A DNA stretch of 64,000 nucleotides from Cryptomeria japonica (Eukaryota > Streptophyta > Pinopsida > Cupressales > Cupressaceae), in contig NC_081406.1 in the NCBI RefSeq assembly GCF_030272615.1, positions 192,147,891 to 192,211,890 on the forward strand, written 5' to 3'. The translations under genes and the position numbers were made by a program. The notes under the pieces were generated by a model. The model saw only the letters and a program-made list of their open reading frames with translations, searched no databases and was not told the origin of the DNA. How positions within the stretch are numbered: the first letter of the stretch is position 1; every line of letters begins with the position of its first letter. This document shows positions 58,240 to 64,000 of this stretch, piece after piece.

Positions 58240-59631
58240 GCTGTTGATGCTATGGCTACCATTGCATCTCTCCTAGATCTTGCACATAATTCAACACGCT
58301 ACAAGTTCTTTGTCAAACAACTTTGGATTCCCGCTTATGATATCCCCAAATCCGAGATGATATGTCACCTTATCGGTTCTGAATCCCCATGGTATGGTGA
58401 ATTCTACACCTACCTACGCGATCACACACTTCCTCCTAACCAATCAAATAACCAACGTAAAACCTTCATTCGCCAATCTACTCGATATACCATTATTGCT
58501 GAAACCCTATACCGACACAGTCTTGATGGTACTCTCCTTCGATGTCTAGAATAGGATGAGATAACAAAGGCCTTGGAAGAGGTACATGAAGGAATTTGTG
58601 GAACTCATGCAAGTGGTCTGTCACTAGCCAAGAAACTCATGCGCATTGGATACTATTGGTCATCAATGGAAAAAGACTCATACTACTTTGTCAGAAAATG
58701 AAAGAAATGCCAAGTTCATGGAGACCTGATACATGCACCAACACAAGAATTGCAACCCATCACAACACCATGGCCTTTTTGTCAATGGGGACTTGACCTT
58801 GTGGGTAAGATTCATCCATCTTCATCCAACGACCATAAATTCATCATTACCGCTAACGAATACTTTACAAAGTGGATTATCCAAGTCACTGGCAAGCAGA
58901 TCACCTCATTCATCCTTAATTACATCATTTGCCGGTATGGTGTACCCATGTCCATCATCACAGATAATGGTCTTCCTTTCAAGAATCAAGACGTCCATGA
59001 GCTTTGTGAAAAGTTTCACATCCAACACCGCTTTTCTACTCCATATTACCTACAAGGAAATGGTCAGGCTGAAGCATCAAACAAAAACATATTAAGAATC
59101 CTCAAGAGGATAGTCAATGATGCCGACTGTGATTGGCATGTTCAATTTAATCCAACACTATGGGCATATCGAACTAGCATTCAAACCCCTACAAGCGTAA
59201 CTCCCTACTCATTGGTCTATGGAGCAGAAGCCATCCTACCTATTGAGGTTGAGATACCATCACTACGGGTTTCCTTGCATCATCTCATAGATGACGAAGC
59301 ATACCGAGTCTCACGTCTCCAAGACTGAGAGCTACTTGATGAGAAATGACAAGCTGCATAAAATCACCTCAAAGCCTATCAGCAGCGCATGAGCAGTTGC
59401 TATAATCATCGAGTTAGACCTCGTACATTTGAGGTAGGTGATCTTGTTCTTAGGGAAAATCTTTGTAACCATCCAAACAAAGAACATCAGGGAAAATTTG
59501 AATCAAACTAGTTGGGTCCATATGTTATCACTATTGTATTTGGGTCCGGGGCATATCAGTTGGCTACTTCAGAAGAAGAACCACTAGCAGATCCAATCAA
59601 CAACATGCACCTCAAACAGTTTTATACATAA
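58240..59631 (+). pseudogene. Gypsy integrase (broken)
   Basis: All in one frame with RT. The N-terminal zinc region shows EVHEGICGTHASG, then GYYW and KKCQVHGDLIHAPT; the first Cys codon of the HHCC pair is a TGA (58699-58701). The core has the first Asp in WGLDLVG, the second in ITDNGLPF and the Glu in GQAEASNKN, so the DDE triad is intact. C-terminal part: WAYRTSIQTPT, SLVYGAEAILPIE, then RPRTFEVGDLVLR and NNMHLKQFYT, ending TAA 59629-59631. Other stops: TAG 58552-58554, TGA 59326-59328, TGA 59347-59349, TAA 59359-59361, TAG 59509-59511. Confidence 0.93.
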
Positions 59632-61901
59632 GCTGTCCAGAGCATCAGACTCCCATACATACCAGAAAAACACCAAAAATATTCAGATAAATGTCCTGAA
59701 GAATAAAACAAAAAAAATCAAAATAGTGAAGAAAAATCATGCATCTAAACGGTGAACAACCACTCCGGTGGCACCTTGGGTCAGTGCGATGGTGAAAACC
59801 TGGCAAACAGGCGCCACTCATAAAGGTTATGGCTCCATTTTCTTTTAGACTTGTTGCGATCACATTCATTGCATCCACTCATCCATCAGTCAAACCATGG
59901 CTTGTTATTGATCTGTAATCAATGATAATACTTCATGCATCTTGCATCCCACTTTTTCATAGTCATGTCTAAGCTGGGGGCAATGCCCTTAACCTATTTG
60001 ATGGAAGTGGATTCAACATTACTTGTGATTCATTGAGTTCTTCATTCAAAAATGTATCACAAAATTCCAAAAACATTCAAAACTGTCTCACAAAATCCAA
60101 AAACATTAAAAAATGTATCACAAAATTCCAAAAACATTCGGAAAACTGTCTCACAAAATCCAAAAACATTAAAAAATGTCTCACAAAATTCCAAAAACAT
60201 TAAAAAAACACTCACAAAATCCAAAAAAATCATAAAACATCAAAAATCAATGAAAAACATGGCAACACTTTTTAAAGTAGATACCAAGCAAACATTGTGA
60301 AATACTTAAAACGACGATCACTTATCAAAATCAACCAAACAATCAACATTGACACACCAATTGTCTTAACAAGGATGCATCCTTCCTTACCCAAAACAAA
60401 GACAAGATGACATTTTCTTTAACAAGAAAATTCCGTTTAAGCTATCAAGTACTTGGTCGGTTTGTTAGTTATTTATTCATTTATATCAGGTTCCTATGCT
60501 ACTCCGGGATATCCACAAGTGATTAGAGTAGTCGGGATGGTTCCTAAGTATTGTTTTGTTTGTTTATATTCTGCGAATTATTCCAATGAAGTTCTAGGGC
60601 ATGTACTAATGGTGTCTATGTGGGAAGTTCACTAAGTTATGTGATCATATGCAAAAATATAGTCATGGATCACTATGACTTGCTGACTACAATGTATACC
60701 TTGACCATATGAGCATGAACCATTATGGAGGGTCCATATTCTTTATTTATTTATGCTGCTTGTTTGCAGGTACAATGCTCCAAACTTGGTTCTTACTGCC
60801 TCGTCCAAGATTAATACTACCATGCTCAATGATGAAAAATAAAGCACTATGGATCGTCATTTCATCTCATTTGTATATATTGTATTCCGTTGCATTCCAT
60901 TCATCCATAAATTCATAAATAGTTGCATATCATTCATACATAGTAATGACAATGGGTGCATACTCTAGTTTCCTCTTCTTCCATAGGAATGAGTCATAGG
61001 TCCTCCATTTCTTCTATCTAACATCGAATCCCCCCCTCACCCTCCCTATCAGGATCATCAACATCATCATAATCTCTTCATCGTTTCCCATCAACTCAAT
61101 CAAGCTACGTTCATAACCATCCATTCTCCAACAAGAGGGATTGCGCTTCCCATCCTAAGTCATCCATGCAATCAAGAAAGTTACTCTATCTGCACAGGCA
61201 CATCAACTCACATACACCTAGAATATCAACAAATACTCTAATCAAGTCTCTTCGAGTCTCAACATGTAATCGATCATGGTAATCCTAGACTACATCAGAC
61301 ATTTATCATAATGACCTAGTTTCAAAGGGGCTTCTATGATTAAGCACAACCATCCATCACACACACACACACACACAATCAATTGATCAACCAATCAAAC
61401 ATAATTTAACAAATAATTAAATCAATTGTCTAAGTCTCAATGAGTATTTTGCTTCATATACCTTGACTTCATCAAGCAATTACATCAATTGTCTAAGTCA
61501 CATCAGGTCACTTTGATTCACTTACTCAGACTTTATCTTGTCCAAGCAAACAACTGGCATCAACTGTCATGCTTTGACTCGATTGGGACAATTAAACTGA
61601 TTGCACCAGATTGTCCAACCAATTTTGATTAATTGTATAGTATCAATCAAAAGCACAACACCACATTTGCATCGTGACCTCGGGTACTCACTGGCTTGCC
61701 ATTTCTCCGTATTCACTCTATTTTCTTCCATTCTTTCACCATTATTGCTAATTTCTTCTATTCTACCTCCCCTCCACTTCTTGTTCTTTTTCGGCCCATC
61801 TCTCGAGGGGGCATACCACCCACTAGATTAACATTTATGGGGCATATTTCTTCACACCTATTTTTCTTTCTTTGAAATGACGCGATAAAACCACACCGTC
61901 T
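59632..61901 (+). other. Gypsy 3' non-coding region
   Basis: About 2.3 kb between integrase and the polypurine tract without family motifs. It includes 30-bp tandem repeats (60050-60245) and a CA dinucleotide run near 61361-61376. Small open frames are not supported as genes. Confidence 0.7.
60050..60245 (+). repeat. About 30-bp tandem repeats
   Basis: Six to seven units alternating TGTATCACAAAATTCC and TGTCTCACAAAATCC, each followed by AAAAACATT. Unit length 30-33 bp. Confidence 0.85.
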
Positions 61902-61915
61902 CAAAGAGGGGCAAA
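61902..61915 (+). other. Gypsy polypurine tract
   Basis: CAAAGAGGGGCAAA immediately before the 3' LTR start TGTAGTCAC at 61916. Composition and position fit the plus-strand primer. Confidence 0.85.
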
Positions 61916-63745
61916 TGTAGTCACATAAATTTGTCCGCTTAATTAAATGAATATTTAATATTTATTTGATTATTTAACCATCAATCAATAATAAATTAAT
62001 TCATCTTAACCCTCTTCTCCTATTAATTAAATAAATTATTCAATTTATTTGATTTAATTCACTTAACCAAATTCAGACCATTAATTAAATAAATAAATCA
62101 TATTTGTTTAATTAAATCTTCTCTCACATTTAAATAAATTAATATTAACCAAAAAAAATAAAAATAAATTAATATTTATTTAAATCACCCAAATCCCATC
62201 TCTCACATTTAAATAAATTAACATTTATTTAAATCACCTTTATCCTCCACCCACTTGCATTTTCCTACAAATGCAAGTTGCACAACTATTTTAAATAAAT
62301 AAATTATTTATTTAAATTCTTATTTATCCTCACTCACTTGAAACCTTTAATGGCTTCCCTTAAAGTCTTCAAACTTAATGGATTCCTTCTAGAGTCCTCT
62401 CAAGCCTTTAATGGTTTCCCTTAAAGTCTTCAAACTCAATGGCTTCCTTCTAGAGTCTTCTTAAGCCTTTAATGGTTTCCCTTAAAGTCTTCAAACTGAA
62501 TGGCTTCTTTCTAGAGTCTTCTTAAGCCTTTAATGGTTTCCCTCAAAGTCTTCAAGCATTTAAATGCTTTATCTTCATTTTTCTCATGTAAATAAATTAA
62601 GATTTATTTAAATAAAATCCAAAATTCACATTCACATTTAAATAAATTAATATTTATTTAAATATCTATCCAAATGCAAATTACACCATTTAATTGAAAT
62701 AAATGATTTTATTTTAATTGAAAATCCCCAAATTCCTCCCACTTGCATTCTCCTACAAAATCCACTTGCATGCCTAAATTCCTTCTCGATTCTTCTAACT
62801 CCTTCTAATTAGCCTAATCCTATCCTAATCATTGTCACATTCCTAAATAAAAGGGAGTCACTTCTCAAAAACCTCCAACATCTTCAATAACCATTAAAGG
62901 CTTTATGTCTTCAAATTGTTAACCTCTAAAGTCTTTCAAACCATTAAAGGCTCTTACATAACCATTTATGGTTAACTCACCTTTTACCTTTGGTTAGAGA
63001 CTTTCCTCTAGCTTTACCATCCTTTTGACTCACGTGTCTTTTCAAAGTATTTATTTCTTTGACTAAGGTAACCATTTAACCCGTGCACATTCATTTATCC
63101 CTTGGATAAAAGGAATATCCATTAACCTAACCCTAACCCAACCGCCTAGGGTAACCATCATGTCCCCTTAAGCATTTAATGCTCCTTATCTCTCCTCTCA
63201 AGCCTCCTCATGGTGACACTTGTCAACATGGGATTGGGTTGAAAGTCTCACATGGATTGAATATCTTTCAATCCTAACCCTTGTTAAGATTGCTCAATCT
63301 TAACCCTTCATTTCCCCATTTCTTCTATAAATAGAACCCTTCTCCTCAAGCAAAGAATGAAGCATTAGAGTATTGTTATTATACTGGTATTAGCATAGAG
63401 ATTTTTCATAGCATCACTATCTACACTTGCATTGCATTTGTTTATCATATTCAACCATCTTGAATCTCCATATGACAACCATGGCTAGTGCTAAAAGCTG
63501 AGAGCTACACTCATTTGGGACTTGGAGAGGGGAGAAACAAGGGAGAATCATCAAAAGGCATCATGGAAGCATCTTAGGGAGACTCTTCTCCTTTCTTTTG
63601 TTTTGTTAAACTTCTTTCATGCTTTTTTGAAATCTCTTTTGATATGTTTGGAATGGTTTTTAGTTCTTTGTTTTGGTTTTATGGTTGAAAGTAACTTATT
63701 AACATTGAACTTTGTTGTTGCTTTGTCCCCATTTCCATGACATCA
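61916..63745 (+). repeat. Gypsy 3' LTR
   Basis: 1830 bp, clearly the same sequence as the 5' LTR but about 80 bp longer. Differences include an AAAAAATAAAAATAAATT insert near 62150, an extra 18 bp in the 61-bp repeat array and an extra copy of a CCATTAAAGG(C/T)T block near 62890-62950. The TATA box is at 63326-63333. Confidence 0.97.
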
Positions 63746-64000
63746 CCTATGATAGTGTGAGAAGTTATTAATGGTAATTAATGTTGAATTAAGGTAAAAT
63801 TGGTATATACTGATTCATCCCCCTCTCAGTATATCTATGTGTATAACAATTGGTATCAGAGCGAGGTTCCTTAGAAGAAGTTTATAGCTTGAGGCAGATC
63901 TGAGATGGTACAAAGTTGCTTAGGAAGGTCTTTCTTCAAACAAGGCACCTTTGTTCAATGGAACAAATTGTGTTTTTGAGTGTAATGATGGAATCCTATT
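63746..64000 (+). other. Copia LTR end, primer site and leader at right edge
   Basis: After the CCTAT duplication the interrupted copia LTR resumes and ends GTATAACA at 63848. The initiator-Met primer site TGGTATCAGAGC is at 63851-63862, so a + strand copia element continues beyond the window. An ATG at 63905 opens only about 24 codons before a stop; no gag is claimed. Confidence 0.8.

Larger units (their letters stand above)
47964..63745 (+). mobile_element. Full-length Ty3/gypsy element, Tat/Ogre type, 15.8 kb
   Basis: Two long LTRs (47964-49712 and 61916-63745) start TGTAGTCACATAAA and end CCATGACATCA. The element is flanked by CCTAT on both sides (47959-47963 and 63746-63750), a perfect 5-bp target duplication. 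Internal order on the + strand: primer site, long leader with an extra ORF, gag, retropepsin, G-patch-like segment, low-complexity linker, RT, RNase H, second RNase H, integrase, long 3' region with tandem repeats, polypurine tract. RT before IN is diagnostic of gypsy. The second RNase H, the YNLVDQLDKTPALISILELL motif before protease and the leader ORF point to the Tat/Ogre lineage (established features of that group). Many stops and frame changes make it inactive. Confidence 0.96.
46473..63848 (+). mobile_element. Copia-type LTR interrupted by the gypsy element
   Basis: The sequence flanking the gypsy element reads as one LTR: the left part may start at TGTTAGGAATAAG (46473) and the right part ends GTGTATAACA (63848), two bases before a perfect initiator-Met primer site. 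TGTTA and TAACA are complementary LTR ends. Without the gypsy insert the LTR would be about 1.6 kb. The left edge is inferred from the terminal match only; the right edge is firm. Confidence 0.55.

Overview
The window looks like seed-plant nuclear DNA, most likely from a gymnosperm (conifer-type). It is AT-rich, holds one spliced gene with very long introns, and is otherwise packed with LTR retrotransposons, a hAT-type element, LINE remnants and old unassignable sequence. The species cannot be fixed from the sequence.

Host gene: seven in-phase exons on the + strand (26321-42069) encode the C-terminal ~289 residues of a plant ceramide glucosyltransferase (glucosylceramide synthase, GCS, family GT21), ending in a stop at 42067-42069. 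Every visible junction is GT-AG. Two introns exceed 6.5 kb. I find no exon for the N-terminal part upstream, so positions 1-26320 are probably intron of this gene, or the 5' end is lost or rearranged.

Region by region: 1-1863 nothing recognisable. 1864-8428 an LTR-like repeat split by a nearly intact minus-strand Ty1/copia element (1971-8116). 8429-15000 an unclassified retroelement-like block with 63-bp tandem repeats and a 3.6-kb broken coding region (11083-14707) that is not gag-pol. 15778-17468 minus-strand copia remnants, including an uninterrupted second copy of the repeat into which the first copia inserted. 21298-22745 a solo LTR with a perfect 5-bp target duplication. 26321-42069 the GCS exons; the introns hold a second TGTAATGTCCC-type LTR-like element (28049-28971), a hAT-type element with a perfect 8-bp target duplication (32637-33937), an antisense LINE RNase H relic (34320-34760) and several duplications. 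43490-45640 a minus-strand LINE reverse transcriptase relic. 46473-63848 a copia LTR that was itself hit by a complete 15.8-kb Ty3/gypsy element of the Tat/Ogre type (47964-63745, target duplication CCTAT). The right edge is the primer binding site and leader of the host copia element.

Both full-length elements are dead by point mutation but structurally complete. The gypsy element carries a leader ORF, gag, protease, a G-patch-like segment, reverse transcriptase, two RNase H domains and integrase. No bacterial-type operons, CRISPR arrays, rRNA or tRNA genes were seen.
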